Shown piece after piece: positions 1 to 8,660 of a stretch of 64,000 bases of DNA (its first letter is position 1; each line of letters starts with the position of its first letter). Where the stretch lies: the NCBI GenBank assembly GCA_040404065.1, contig JBBAJM010000001.1. One strand, 5' to 3'. The notes under the pieces are model-generated. The model did not search any database. It saw only the letters and a list, made by a program, of their open reading frames with translations, and was not told the DNA's origin. The position numbers and the translations under genes are program-made. Source of the DNA: Fontibacterium sp040404065. GTDB lineage: Bacteria > Pseudomonadota > Alphaproteobacteria > Pelagibacterales > Pelagibacteraceae.

Positions 1-212
1 TCAGTTTTAAAGCACCAATCTGTTCTAGGGTTTGCGATAGTAAATAAATAACCAATGGGTATTTTAATCCAAAACCAATCATCTTCTCCACCAGCTTCTA
101 TAAGTAATACGCGGTGATTTGGATCTTTTGAAAGACGATTTGCAAGCAAACATCCTGCGCTGCCAGCTCCTACTATAATTGTATCGAAATTTAATTGATT
201 TGGATGGTTCAT
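1..212 (-). CDS. GMC-family FAD oxidoreductase, N-terminal fragment (cut by window edge)
   Basis: Only the first 70 codons are present; the ATG is at 212 and the gene runs off the left edge. The translated start carries the FAD-binding Rossmann motif DTIIVGAGSAG (residues 10-20), then CLLANRL and a VLLIEAGG strand end, followed by IPIGY and NPRTDW. This is the typical N-terminus of glucose-methanol-choline oxidoreductases, which include choline dehydrogenase and other alcohol dehydrogenases. The start lies 14 bases after the dxs stop on the same strand, so it is probably co-transcribed with xseB-ispA-dxs. The substrate cannot be told from this fragment. The family call is firm; choline versus another alcohol is open. 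Confidence 0.85.
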   Translation of the reverse strand, partial: MNHPNQLNFDTIIVGAGSAGCLLANRLSKDPNHRVLLIEAGGEDDWFWIKIPIGYLFTIANPRTDWCFKT

Positions 213-226
213 CTCAAATCTTTTAA

Positions 227-2140
227 TTATTTTAGTGAACTTGCTAAAGTCTTATCATCTAAAAGTACTTCGAGAGCTTTTTTAGATATATGAAAAGCGT
301 TAAGTTCTGCAATGTCATACATTCTCTCGGGTGTATCTTGCTCAATAAAAATATCTGGTAAAATCATAGATCTAAACTTTAATCCTTTATCAAATACTCC
401 ATTCTCAGCTAACAAATGAGAAATGTGTGAACCAAATCCACCAATAGATCCTTCCTCAATTGTAATTAACACTTCATGATTTTTTGCAGAATCTAATATT
501 AATTGTTCATCCAATGGTTTTGCAAATCTTGCATCAATAACTGTTGTTGATATTCCTTTTGCATCTAATTGTTGTGCAGCTTTAATACATTCTTGAAGTC
601 TTGTTCCTAAACTTAATAAACAAACTTTAGTTCCCTTTTTAACTACTCTTCCTTTTCCGATTTCTAATACTTCATTAATGCTTGGAAGGTTAACTCCATA
701 ACCATTTCCTCTTGGATATCTAAATGCTGAAGGTCTATCGTTTATTGTAACCGCAGTATTAATCATTCTAACTAATTCTGCTTCGTCACTTGGGGCCATG
801 ACAATAAAATTTGGAAGTGTCGCAAGATAAGTAATGTCAAATGAGCCTGCGTGTGTTGGTCCGTCTGCCCCAACTAAACCCGCTCTATCAATTGCAAATC
901 TTACTGGAAGACTTTGTATTGCAACGTCATGAACTACTTGATCATAAGCTCTTTGTAAAAATGTCGAATAAATTGTTGTAAAAGGTTTATAACCTTCTGT
1001 TGCAAGACCAGCAGCAAAAGTAACAGCATGTTGCTCAGCTATCCCAACATCAAATGCACGTGTAGGAAATTTTTTAGAAAATATATCCACTCCCGTTCCT
1101 GAAGGCATAGCTCCTGTTATCGCAACAATCTTGCTGTCTATCTCCCCATGTTTAGCAAGTGTATCCCCATAAACTTTTGTGAACGTTGGTGTTGTTGTTG
1201 TGGGTTTTGCTTGTGCTCCTGTAATGACATCAAATTTATTAACGCCATGAAATTTATCTTCTGAATTCTCCGCAGGTTTATATCCTTTTCCTTTTTGAGT
1301 AATCGCATGAACTAAGAAAGGTCCATTATGTTTAGAGTCTCTTACATTTTTTAATACTGGAATTAATTGATCAAAATTATGTCCGTCAATCGTGCCTACA
1401 TAATAAAATCCAAGTTCATCAAATAAAGTTCCGCCGACAGCTAGCCCTCTAAAGTATTCTTCAAATCTTGCAGCTCTTGTTTTGATTGACCTTGGAAAGA
1501 TTGATGCAATTCTTTTTAACAACCCTCTAAAACCAATATAGGTTTTTCCTGACAATAATCTTACAAGATAAGATCTCATTGCACCAACGGGTGGGGCAAT
1601 GGACATGTCATTATCATTTAAGATAACGATTAATCTCGAGTTCATTGAACCTGCATTATTCATGGCTTCATAGGCCATTCCAGCACTCATTGCTCCATCT
1701 CCTATAACTGCGATTACATTGTTATTTCTTTTGTCTAAATCCCTAGCCACAGCCATTCCAAGCGATGCAGATATAGAAGTTGAGCTATGAGCTGCTCCAA
1801 ATGGATCATAAATACTTTCGGATCTTTTAGTAAATCCTGATAACCCACCACTCTTTCTTAAAGTTCTAATTCTATCTCTTCGTTCAGTTAAGATTTTATG
1901 AGGGTAAGATTGATGACCAACATCCCATACCAATCTGTCTTCCGGAGTATTAAAAAGATAATGAATTGCTATAGTAAGTTCTACTACGCCAAGACCAGCA
2001 CCTAGGTGCCCCCCCGTAACAGATACAGCATCTACTAATTCAGCTCTTAACTCTTCAGCTAATTTTTTTAATTCTGATACTTGTAATTTTTTTAAATCAT
2101 CTGGATTTTTAATCTTATCAAGTAATGGTGTGTGTGGCAT
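227..2140 (-). CDS. dxs: 1-deoxy-D-xylulose-5-phosphate synthase
   Basis: Dxs condenses pyruvate and glyceraldehyde 3-phosphate with thiamine diphosphate to make DXP, the first step of the MEP isoprenoid pathway, in the cytoplasm. The 637-residue product is of normal full length. Visible motifs are GGHLGAGLGVVELT (43-56, with the catalytic His), the ThDP/Mg motif GDGAMSAG (147-154) followed by NDNDMSI, and the transketolase-type DVGIAEQHAVTFAAGLA with the catalytic Glu. The ATG overlaps the ispA stop by one base (TAATG), indicating translational coupling in an xseB-ispA-dxs operon, an order common in proteobacteria. Confidence 0.98.
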   Translation of the reverse strand: MPHTPLLDKIKNPDDLKKLQVSELKKLAEELRAELVDAVSVTGGHLGAGLGVVELTIAIHYLFNTPEDRLVWDVGHQSYPHKILTERRDRIRTLRKSGGLSGFTKRSESIYDPFGAAHSSTSISASLGMAVARDLDKRNNNVIAVIGDGAMSAGMAYEAMNNAGSMNSRLIVILNDNDMSIAPPVGAMRSYLVRLLSGKTYIGFRGLLKRIASIFPRSIKTRAARFEEYFRGLAVGGTLFDELGFYYVGTIDGHNFDQLIPVLKNVRDSKHNGPFLVHAITQKGKGYKPAENSEDKFHGVNKFDVITGAQAKPTTTTPTFTKVYGDTLAKHGEIDSKIVAITGAMPSGTGVDIFSKKFPTRAFDVGIAEQHAVTFAAGLATEGYKPFTTIYSTFLQRAYDQVVHDVAIQSLPVRFAIDRAGLVGADGPTHAGSFDITYLATLPNFIVMAPSDEAELVRMINTAVTINDRPSAFRYPRGNGYGVNLPSINEVLEIGKGRVVKKGTKVCLLSLGTRLQECIKAAQQLDAKGISTTVIDARFAKPLDEQLILDSAKNHEVLITIEEGSIGGFGSHISHLLAENGVFDKGLKFRSMILPDIFIEQDTPERMYDIAELNAFHISKKALEVLLDDKTLASSLK

Positions 2141-3024
2141 TAGTGATCTCTTCTTAATAAAAAGTTCACAGAATCTATCAAGCTATCAGCTTTTGTTCCA
2201 TATCTTTTTTTTAATCTTTCATTGATACCGTCTGCCAATCCATAAGAAAATTCAATGGTTTTGCTTATGCCAAGATTTCTAATAACTGTTGCTTTACCTT
2301 TTTGTTTATCTCTTCTAGTGGGTTTGCCAATTTTTTGGCTATCTCCAAATATATCAAGAAGATCATCTGTCACTTGAAATAATAATCCAATATCTAATCC
2401 TATTTTTTTTAAAAATGATCTTTCTTTTTTTTTGCCCGATAAGATTGCTGCACTTTCTGTGCAGAAACTTATTAACTCACCGGTTTTTTTATTCTGCATA
2501 TTAATAATTAAATCTTTGGTTACTGACATTTTTTCAAATTTTAAATCCAAAAATTGTCCTCCTGCAATTCCAGTATATCCGGAGGTTGATGCTAAGGCAT
2601 AAACTAAATCAGATTTTGATTTTGGACTTGAGTGCATGCTGCTCGATGTTAAAATTTCAAATGCTAAAGTTAATAAAGAATTGCCAGCAAGGATTGCGGT
2701 CGACTCTCCAAATGCTTTATGAACACTTGGCTTTCCTCTTCTAAAATCATCATTATCCATACTAGGAAGATCGTCATGAATAAGAGAATAACTGTGCATA
2801 CATTCTACTGCAGCAGCAGCTGTTATTAGCTCCCTATAATTTAAATTAAATATTTTTCCTGAGTTGATAATTAAATAAGATCTAAATTTTTTGCCACCTG
2901 AAAATAGACCGTATTTAATGGCCTCATATAGTTTACTTTTTTGAGTTTTTTTTTTTAAAAAACTGTTTAGAAAAATATCAACGTCTTTTGCTACTTTAAC
3001 AATATTATTCTCGGTATCTTTCAT
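2140..3024 (-). CDS. ispA: Polyprenyl (farnesyl) diphosphate synthase
   Basis: This prenyltransferase elongates DMAPP with IPP, most likely to farnesyl diphosphate, feeding quinone and undecaprenyl synthesis. The first aspartate-rich motif is IHDDLPSMDNDDFRRG (residues 82-97) and the second is FQVTDDLLDIFGD near residue 220. GGKKFRS near residue 43 is the IPP-binding region. The length of 294 residues is typical for IspA. The gene lies between xseB (2-base gap) and dxs (1-base overlap) in one operon. The exact chain length cannot be proven from sequence; farnesyl is inferred from the context and the short-chain family pattern. Confidence 0.95.
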   Translation of the reverse strand: MKDTENNIVKVAKDVDIFLNSFLKKKTQKSKLYEAIKYGLFSGGKKFRSYLIINSGKIFNLNYRELITAAAAVECMHSYSLIHDDLPSMDNDDFRRGKPSVHKAFGESTAILAGNSLLTLAFEILTSSSMHSSPKSKSDLVYALASTSGYTGIAGGQFLDLKFEKMSVTKDLIINMQNKKTGELISFCTESAAILSGKKKERSFLKKIGLDIGLLFQVTDDLLDIFGDSQKIGKPTRRDKQKGKATVIRNLGISKTIEFSYGLADGINERLKKRYGTKADSLIDSVNFLLRRDH

Positions 3025-3026
3025 TA

Positions 3027-3281
3027 TTAAGAATTTTTATTAAATTCCTTTGTCGAAAACTTGCCGTCTTTATCAATTGTAATTTGTTCTACCTTTAATG
3101 TTGCTTCACGTAATTTATTTTCACAGTGATTTTTAAGATGGACGCCCTTGGTATACTCTTCAATGGACTGTTCTAAATTGATGGATCCATCTTCTAACTT
3201 GCTTACAATATCCTCTAACTGTTCTAATGCTTCTTCGAAAGATAACTTTGTAATATCTGGAGAAATATTGGTTTTTTTCAT
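3027..3281 (-). CDS. xseB: Exodeoxyribonuclease VII small subunit
   Basis: XseB is the small helical subunit of exonuclease VII, which degrades single-stranded DNA in both directions together with XseA. The 84-residue product has the family core LSFEEALEQLEDIVSKLEDG (residues 13-32) followed by LEQSIEEYTKG. It is the first gene of the minus-strand isoprenoid operon and is divergent from the Sua5 gene across a 44-base gap. The xseA partner is not in this window. Confidence 0.93.
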   Translation of the reverse strand: MKKTNISPDITKLSFEEALEQLEDIVSKLEDGSINLEQSIEEYTKGVHLKNHCENKLREATLKVEQITIDKDGKFSTKEFNKNS

Positions 3282-3325
3282 ATAAGTATCATTTTTAAAA
3301 ATTACTCTTTTATATTAAATAATTA

Positions 3326-4282
3326 ATGAAAAATATCTATTCAAATATTTATAAAGCAACAAACAATAATTTAAACAAGGCAAAGATTGTCATTGAAAAA
3401 GGAGATGTAGTTGCCGTTCCAACGGAAACTGTCTATGGCTTAGCTGCGAACGCCTACAACAATAAGGCTGTTAAAAAGATTTTTGCTTTAAAAAAGCGTC
3501 CCAGTCACAATCCTTTAATCATTCATTTTAAAAATATTGAGCAGATCAAGAAAGAGACAATTATTAATAACAATTTTTTAAAGCTTGCAAAAAAGTTCTC
3601 GCCTGGCCCTTTAACTTACGTTTTAAAAAAAAAAAAAAACTCAAAAATATCAAAATTTGCAAATAAAGGTCTTAGTAGCATTGCTGTGAGAATTCCAAAT
3701 GAGAAAAATATATTAAAGTTACTAAATATACTTAAATGTCCACTTGCGGCCCCAAGTGCCAATAAATCAAAATCTTTAAGTCCTACAACAGCAAAGCATG
3801 TTGCTGATGAATTTAATGGTAAAGTTAAAATGATTATTGATGGTGGAGCTTGCACGATTGGAATTGAATCGACGGTTATTGATTTAACAGCAAAACCAAA
3901 AATTCTAAGAGAAGGAGGTTTGTCTTCTGAAATTATTGAAAAGTTTTTAAAAACAAAACTGTCTGAAAATAAAAATAAAGTTATTAAATCGCCAGGGCAG
4001 ATAGGTCTTCATTATTCACCTGGAATGCCTATTTATATGAATAGAAATAAAGCTATTAAAGATGGAGCTTTGATTGCTTTTGCAAACAGAAGTTATAGTA
4101 ATAAAAATGTTTTTAACTTAAGTAATAAGGGTAATTTAAAAGAAGCAGCTAAAAATTTCTTTAATACTTTAAGAGTTATTAAAAACAAAAAATTTAAATC
4201 AATTAGTGTTAACAAAATTCCAAATAAAGATTTAGGTAAAGCAATTAATGAAAGGCTTATAAGAGCTGCACAATATGAATGA
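3326..4282 (+). CDS. Threonylcarbamoyl-AMP synthase (Sua5/YrdC/YwlC family)
   Basis: The enzyme makes threonylcarbamoyl-AMP from Thr, bicarbonate and ATP, the first step of t6A37 modification of ANN-decoding tRNAs. The N-terminal YrdC domain shows VAVPTETVYGLAANA (residues 29-43), KIFALKKRPSHNPLI and the SANKS block. A C-terminal extension with the SPGQIGLHYSPGMP linker marks the longer Sua5 type rather than short TsaC; the total is 318 residues. A run of 15 adenines at 3625-3639 encodes part of a lysine stretch but leaves the frame intact. The stop overlaps the start of the next gene by 8 bases. Confidence 0.94.
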   Translation: MKNIYSNIYKATNNNLNKAKIVIEKGDVVAVPTETVYGLAANAYNNKAVKKIFALKKRPSHNPLIIHFKNIEQIKKETIINNNFLKLAKKFSPGPLTYVLKKKKNSKISKFANKGLSSIAVRIPNEKNILKLLNILKCPLAAPSANKSKSLSPTTAKHVADEFNGKVKMIIDGGACTIGIESTVIDLTAKPKILREGGLSSEIIEKFLKTKLSENKNKVIKSPGQIGLHYSPGMPIYMNRNKAIKDGALIAFANRSYSNKNVFNLSNKGNLKEAAKNFFNTLRVIKNKKFKSISVNKIPNKDLGKAINERLIRAAQYE

Positions 4283-5012
4283 AAATATAATTGAGGTTAG
4301 AGACCTATCAAAAAAATTTAGAAATCATCATGCGGTGAAGAATATTTCTTTTGATTTAAAAAGAGGAGAGATAAAAGGAATTCTTGGTGCAAATGGAGCC
4401 GGCAAAACTACAACAATAACAATGTTGCTTGGCTTGTTAACTCCAACATCAGGTAGTATAAAAATATTGTCCACTGACATTTCTAAAGATAGGTACAAAA
4501 TCTTAAATAAAATAAATTTTTCATCTCCCTATGTAGATCTTCCAAAAAAGTTAACGGTTGAACAAAATTTATATGTTTATGGAATGTTATATGGGATTAA
4601 AAATATTAATAAAAAAATCAAAAGTATTGCGAAGGAATTAGATTTTGAAAAACTACTGAACATTAAAGTAGGGGAATTATCATCAGGTCAAAAAACTAGA
4701 GTATCTTTAGGCAAAGCAGTAATTAATGATCCTGAAATATTATTTCTTGATGAACCAACCGCATCTTTAGATCCAGATACTGCTGATAAAGTAAGAACTT
4801 TCTTTGAGAAATTCTGTAAAAAACACAATACTGCAATCATTCTTGCTAGTCATAATATGGAAGAAGTTACTAGACTTTGTGACAATGTTATCATGATGAA
4901 GGATGGAAAAATTACAGATCAAGGAACTCCTAATAGTCTTTTAAAAAAATATGGAAAGAAAAAATTAGAAGACGTCTTTCTTAAAATCGCAAGGGATAAA
5001 AATAATTCATGA
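4275..5012 (+). CDS. ABC transporter ATP-binding protein (ABC-2 exporter type)
   Basis: This is a soluble ATPase for an ABC-2 family exporter. Walker A is GANGAGKTT (residues 38-46), the signature is LSSGQKTR (135-142, Ser replacing the second-position Gly of LSGGQ), and Walker B is ILFLDEPTASLD (155-166). Its closest general resemblance is to NodI/CcmA-like ATPases that pair with one small permease. The ORF overlaps the Sua5 gene upstream and the permease downstream (4 bases), so the two transport genes are translationally coupled. The transported substrate is not recognisable. Confidence 0.92.
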   Translation: MNENIIEVRDLSKKFRNHHAVKNISFDLKRGEIKGILGANGAGKTTTITMLLGLLTPTSGSIKILSTDISKDRYKILNKINFSSPYVDLPKKLTVEQNLYVYGMLYGIKNINKKIKSIAKELDFEKLLNIKVGELSSGQKTRVSLGKAVINDPEILFLDEPTASLDPDTADKVRTFFEKFCKKHNTAIILASHNMEEVTRLCDNVIMMKDGKITDQGTPNSLLKKYGKKKLEDVFLKIARDKNNS

Positions 5013-5803
5013 AGCCACTTGTTAGAATCTTTGCATTAGTTGTTAGATATTTTTATTTGATTAAAACTTCTGTTCCTAGAATTTTAGAGCTAATGTATTG
5101 GCCTACATTTCAGATGATATTATGGGGTTTAATCTCAAAACATTTAGCAGGGTCTAATGACACTGTAGTTCAAATTGGTGGCGCTTTGATTTCTGGAGTC
5201 TTGTTGTGGGATATTTTATTTAGAAGTCAGTTAGGTTTTTCTTTATCTTTCTTAGAAGAAATTTGGTCGAGAAACTTAGGTCAGTTATTTGTAAGTCCAC
5301 TTAGACCGCTTGAGATGGTTTTGTCATTAATGACAATTAGTTTTATAAGAACTTTTATTGCAATTATTCCTGCAGCTCTTCTTGCTATTCCTCTTTATTC
5401 TTTTTCTATATTTCAAATGGGACTGAGTTTGACGTTCTTCTTTGTAAGTTTATTAATAACAGGATGGATCCTTGGAATATTTATCATTGCAGCAATTATT
5501 CGCTTTGGTGTTTCTGCTGAAAGTTTAGCATGGGGTGCTATTTTTACATTGGCTCCATTAAGTGCTGTTTATTATCCTGTTCAAACTTTACCTGAATGGA
5601 TTAAATGGCTTTCATTATCATTTCCACAGACTTATGTGTTTGAAGGAATGCGGGAAGTTTTATTTCACGATATTTTTAGATACGATTATTTCTTAAAATC
5701 TATAATACTTAATATAATTTACGCTTTAATTGCTGTGGTAATTTTTTTAGTATCTTTTGAAGGAGCTAGAAAACGAGGCGGTCTCATTAATACAGGCGAA
5801 TAA
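5009..5803 (+). CDS. ABC-2 type transporter permease
   Basis: A 264-residue integral membrane protein with about six hydrophobic segments, the usual size of an ABC-2 (NodJ-like) permease. The central stretch with the FVSPLRPLEM motif (about residues 94-103) is the cytoplasmic coupling region seen in this family, and FPQTYVFEGMREVLF near residue 210 resembles the family's conserved C-terminal part. It overlaps the ATPase gene by 4 bases and surely forms the membrane half of that exporter. The gene ends 6 bases from the convergent pntB stop. Cargo is unknown; lipid, polysaccharide or drug-like substrates occur in the family. Confidence 0.9.
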   Translation: MKPLVRIFALVVRYFYLIKTSVPRILELMYWPTFQMILWGLISKHLAGSNDTVVQIGGALISGVLLWDILFRSQLGFSLSFLEEIWSRNLGQLFVSPLRPLEMVLSLMTISFIRTFIAIIPAALLAIPLYSFSIFQMGLSLTFFFVSLLITGWILGIFIIAAIIRFGVSAESLAWGAIFTLAPLSAVYYPVQTLPEWIKWLSLSFPQTYVFEGMREVLFHDIFRYDYFLKSIILNIIYALIAVVIFLVSFEGARKRGGLINTGE

Positions 5804-5809
5804 TTTTTA

Positions 5810-7216
5810 TTAATCGAGGTTCTTAATTATTTCTTCAACCATCTTTTTCGCATCAGCAAATAACATTAAAGTATTATCTTTATAAAACAATTCATTATCT
5901 ACTCCAGCGTACCCTGCTGCCATTCCTCTTTTTACAAATAAAACCGATTTAGATTTTTCTACATCAAGAATTGGCATTCCATAGATTGGACTCGTTGGAT
6001 CGGTTTTAGCTGCTGGATTAGTGACATCATTAGCGCCAATAACGAACGAAACATCTGTATTTGCAAAATCATTATTAATATTTTCAAGTTCAAAAACTTC
6101 ATCGTAGGGAACGTTGGCTTCTGCTAATAAAACGTTCATATGTCCTGGCATTCTTCCAGCTACGGGATGAATTGCGTAAGAAACTTTAACGCCTAATTTT
6201 TTTAACTTATCACCCATTTCGCGTAGAGCATGCTGAGCCTGGGCTACTGCCATTCCATAGCCAGGGACAATAATAACTGAAGATGCATTTTTCATGAGAA
6301 AAGCAGCATCATCCGCTCCTCCTTGCTTAACTGGTTTGGTATTTTTCTGAACCGCTGCTGATGAAGTATCTCCACCAAATCCACCTAAAATAACATTAAA
6401 TAACGAACGGTTCATTCCTTTGCACATAATATAAGAAAGGATAGCACCTGAAGATCCAACTAAAGCTCCGGTAATAATAAGGGCAATATTTTCTAACGTA
6501 AATCCTATTCCGGCAGCTGCCCAGCCCGAGTAAGAGTTTAACATCGAAACCACTACAGGCATGTCGGCTCCTCCAATTGGAATAATAATTAAAAAACCAA
6601 TTACAGTTGAAAGAATTACAATTGCCCAGAATAAATTATCAGATTGCTGTTTTGTAAAATAAAATATTAAAAAAATTATTAACAATCCTAAAAATAAATT
6701 AAAAAAATGCTGACCTTTAAATGTTATAGGGCTACCTGACATTAAACCCTGTAGTTTTAAAAAAGCAATACAAGAGCCTGAAAAAGTAATAGCTCCAATT
6801 GCCACTCCTAAAGACATTTCTATTAAGGATAAAAGTTTAATATTGCCTACTTGTCCAATTCCAAATGATTCAGGATTATAAAATGCAACGATACCAACTA
6901 GGACCGCTGAAAGACCAACTAAGCTATGGAAACCAGCAACAAGTTGAGGCATTGCCGTCATGGCAACTCTAAAGGCGATAAATCCGCCTATAAGACCACC
7001 TATGAGTATAGGTGTTAAAATATAATAAATATTTTCTTTAATTTGCTGAATGTCTCCAAGAGATAATAAAGTAACAACAATGGCCAAAGACATGCCTAAA
7101 ATTCCAAAAAAATTTCCCGTCCTTGAACTTTCAGGAGAAGAAAGTCCTCTCAACGCCATAATAAATAATATGCCAGTTACTAAATATAATGAGGCTGTAA
7201 TATTAGCTGAAATCAT
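5810..7216 (-). CDS. pntB: NAD(P) transhydrogenase beta subunit
   Basis: PntB holds the NADP(H)-binding domain III and part of the proton-conducting membrane domain of transhydrogenase, which uses the proton-motive force to make NADPH from NADH. The N-terminal half has eight or so membrane helices; the C-terminal half shows VIIVPGYGMAVAQAQHAL (about 314-331), HPVAGRMPGHMNVLLAEA and the GANDVTNPAA motif. Length is 468 residues. Its ATG overlaps the stop of the upstream pnt gene by 4 bases. It is the last gene of the pntAA-pntAB-pntB operon and convergent with the ABC permease. Confidence 0.97.
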   Translation of the reverse strand: MISANITASLYLVTGILFIMALRGLSSPESSRTGNFFGILGMSLAIVVTLLSLGDIQQIKENIYYILTPILIGGLIGGFIAFRVAMTAMPQLVAGFHSLVGLSAVLVGIVAFYNPESFGIGQVGNIKLLSLIEMSLGVAIGAITFSGSCIAFLKLQGLMSGSPITFKGQHFFNLFLGLLIIFLIFYFTKQQSDNLFWAIVILSTVIGFLIIIPIGGADMPVVVSMLNSYSGWAAAGIGFTLENIALIITGALVGSSGAILSYIMCKGMNRSLFNVILGGFGGDTSSAAVQKNTKPVKQGGADDAAFLMKNASSVIIVPGYGMAVAQAQHALREMGDKLKKLGVKVSYAIHPVAGRMPGHMNVLLAEANVPYDEVFELENINNDFANTDVSFVIGANDVTNPAAKTDPTSPIYGMPILDVEKSKSVLFVKRGMAAGYAGVDNELFYKDNTLMLFADAKKMVEEIIKNLD

Positions 7217-7515
7217 TTCTTTTTATTCTTTTTGTACATCTTCAGCATTCGATGAGTTACCAAGAAACCCCCGAAGATATTTATTGAGGCAAGTAAAATT
7301 CCAAGAATACCTGGAAACTTTCCAAAAAAACCTTGTGTAACTGGAGAGAGCCCAACTGCAACTAAAGCTCCGACGATAATCACTGATGAAATTGCATTTG
7401 TTACAGACATAAGAGGCGTATGTAGAGCTGGTGTAACACTCCAAACCACATAATAACCTACAAAAATAGATAGAATAAAAATTGCAAATCTAAAAATAAT
7501 TGGATCAATTTCCAT
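7213..7515 (-). CDS. pntAB: NAD(P) transhydrogenase alpha subunit, membrane part (PntAB type)
   Basis: A 100-residue membrane protein corresponding to the C-terminal membrane helices of E. coli PntA, encoded separately as in many alphaproteobacteria. It contains three to four hydrophobic segments and the conserved SVTPALHTPLMSVTNAISS stretch (residues 26-44). It overlaps pntB by 4 bases and touches the pntAA stop, so three polypeptides are made from one transcript. The split alpha subunit agrees with the Rhodospirillum-type enzyme. Confidence 0.95.
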   Translation of the reverse strand: MEIDPIIFRFAIFILSIFVGYYVVWSVTPALHTPLMSVTNAISSVIIVGALVAVGLSPVTQGFFGKFPGILGILLASINIFGGFLVTHRMLKMYKKNKKK

Positions 7516-8612
7516 TAATTAATCTCCTTATTAATATAAACTGCTTTAATAATTTCATCATTCTCATCTATTTTTAATTTTTTTTGAGTTTTGTCATAAA
7601 TAATTTCTAAAAAATTTAAAATATTTTTAGCAAGTAAAATAGATGCGCTTTCTGAAATCCTGCTTGGAACATTTTTATATCCTATAATCTTTACTCCATT
7701 TACAACTGCAATTTTACCTAGTTCAGAAAATGCTGAATTACCCCCTTGCTCCACAGCAAGATCGCATATAACAGAACCGCTCTTCATCGATTTAACCATT
7801 TCTTCTGTAACAATTCTTGGAGCCCTTTTCCCTGGGATTAAAGCAGTACAAATAACAATATCCTGATTTTTAATTGTATTTTTTAATAAGTCTTCTTGTT
7901 TGCTTTTATCTTCCGCGTCTAATTCTTTTGCATAACCACCACTCGTTTCTAAGTTTTTTGAACTTTCAGCAAAAACAAATTTTCCACCCAAACTTTCAAC
8001 TTGTTCTTTTGAAGCAAGTCTCACATCGGTAGCAGACACAACGCCACCCAATCTTTTTGCAGTTGCGATAGCTTGTAGTCCAGCAACTCCCGCTCCTATT
8101 ATAAAAAATTTTGCTGGCGTTACTGTGCCAGCTGCAGTCATCATCATGGGTACTGCTCTATTAAATTCATAAACTGAATCTATAACTGCTTTGTATCCAG
8201 CTAAATTTGCCTGTGAAGACAGAATATCCATGGATTGTGCTCTTGTAATTCTTGGGAGCAGTTCTAAAGAAAATATTTTAATATTTTTTTTTAAAAGCTT
8301 ATTAATTTTATCTTTATTTAAATGTGGGAAAAAACTTCCAATTAATACAGCGCCGTCTTTGATTAATGAAATTTCGGATTCACTAGGACAATTAATTTTA
8401 ATGACAATGTCTGAACTTTTATAAATCTCATCTTTATTTAATATCTTAGCTCCTAGTTTTTGAAGCTCCTCATCATAAATATTAGAATATTTTCCAAAAT
8501 CTTTTTCAAGCTGAACTGAAAATCCGTTAGCGATAAATTTTTTTATTGTTTCTGGAGATATTGGTATTCGCTTCTCGTTTATATCGCCGTCAACTACTGA
8601 TCCTATAATCAT
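7515..8612 (-). CDS. pntAA: NAD(P) transhydrogenase alpha subunit, NAD-binding part (PntAA type)
   Basis: This soluble domain I binds NAD(H) and passes hydride to domain III of PntB. The sequence shows the AlaDH/PNT N-terminal domain (KRIPISPETIKKF near residue 14), MMTAAGTVTPAK, and the Rossmann motif FIIGAGVAGLQAIATAKRLG (about residues 170-189), then the ATDVR acidic end of beta-2. Length 365 residues fits the stand-alone subunit. It starts the pnt operon 40 bases downstream of livM on the same strand, so read-through from the liv genes is possible. Confidence 0.96.
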   Translation of the reverse strand: MIIGSVVDGDINEKRIPISPETIKKFIANGFSVQLEKDFGKYSNIYDEELQKLGAKILNKDEIYKSSDIVIKINCPSESEISLIKDGAVLIGSFFPHLNKDKINKLLKKNIKIFSLELLPRITRAQSMDILSSQANLAGYKAVIDSVYEFNRAVPMMMTAAGTVTPAKFFIIGAGVAGLQAIATAKRLGGVVSATDVRLASKEQVESLGGKFVFAESSKNLETSGGYAKELDAEDKSKQEDLLKNTIKNQDIVICTALIPGKRAPRIVTEEMVKSMKSGSVICDLAVEQGGNSAFSELGKIAVVNGVKIIGYKNVPSRISESASILLAKNILNFLEIIYDKTQKKLKIDENDEIIKAVYINKEIN

Positions 8613-8632
8613 AGTAGATTACTTATAATACT

Positions 8633-8660
8633 CTAATATAAAAAACTATTTTTTAATTAG
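8633..8660 (-). terminator. Possible weak AT-only hairpin at the end of livM
   Basis: On the minus strand an almost perfect inverted repeat (CTAATTAAAAAA, loop TAG, TTTTTTATATTAG with one bulge) covers the livM stop codon and the first bases of the gap before pntAA. It could be a weak terminator or merely AT-rich chance. It is listed because it is the only structure between the liv and pnt operons. Confidence 0.25.

Noticed and set aside
3625..3639. Run of 15 adenines in the Sua5 gene as a possible frameshift
   Set aside because: The frame continues through the run with conserved Sua5 sequence on both sides. It could still be a slippage site, but no defect is visible.
7050..7444. Frames in other phases over the pntB/pntAB junction
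   Set aside because: They overlap two clearly conserved transhydrogenase genes and show no family features.
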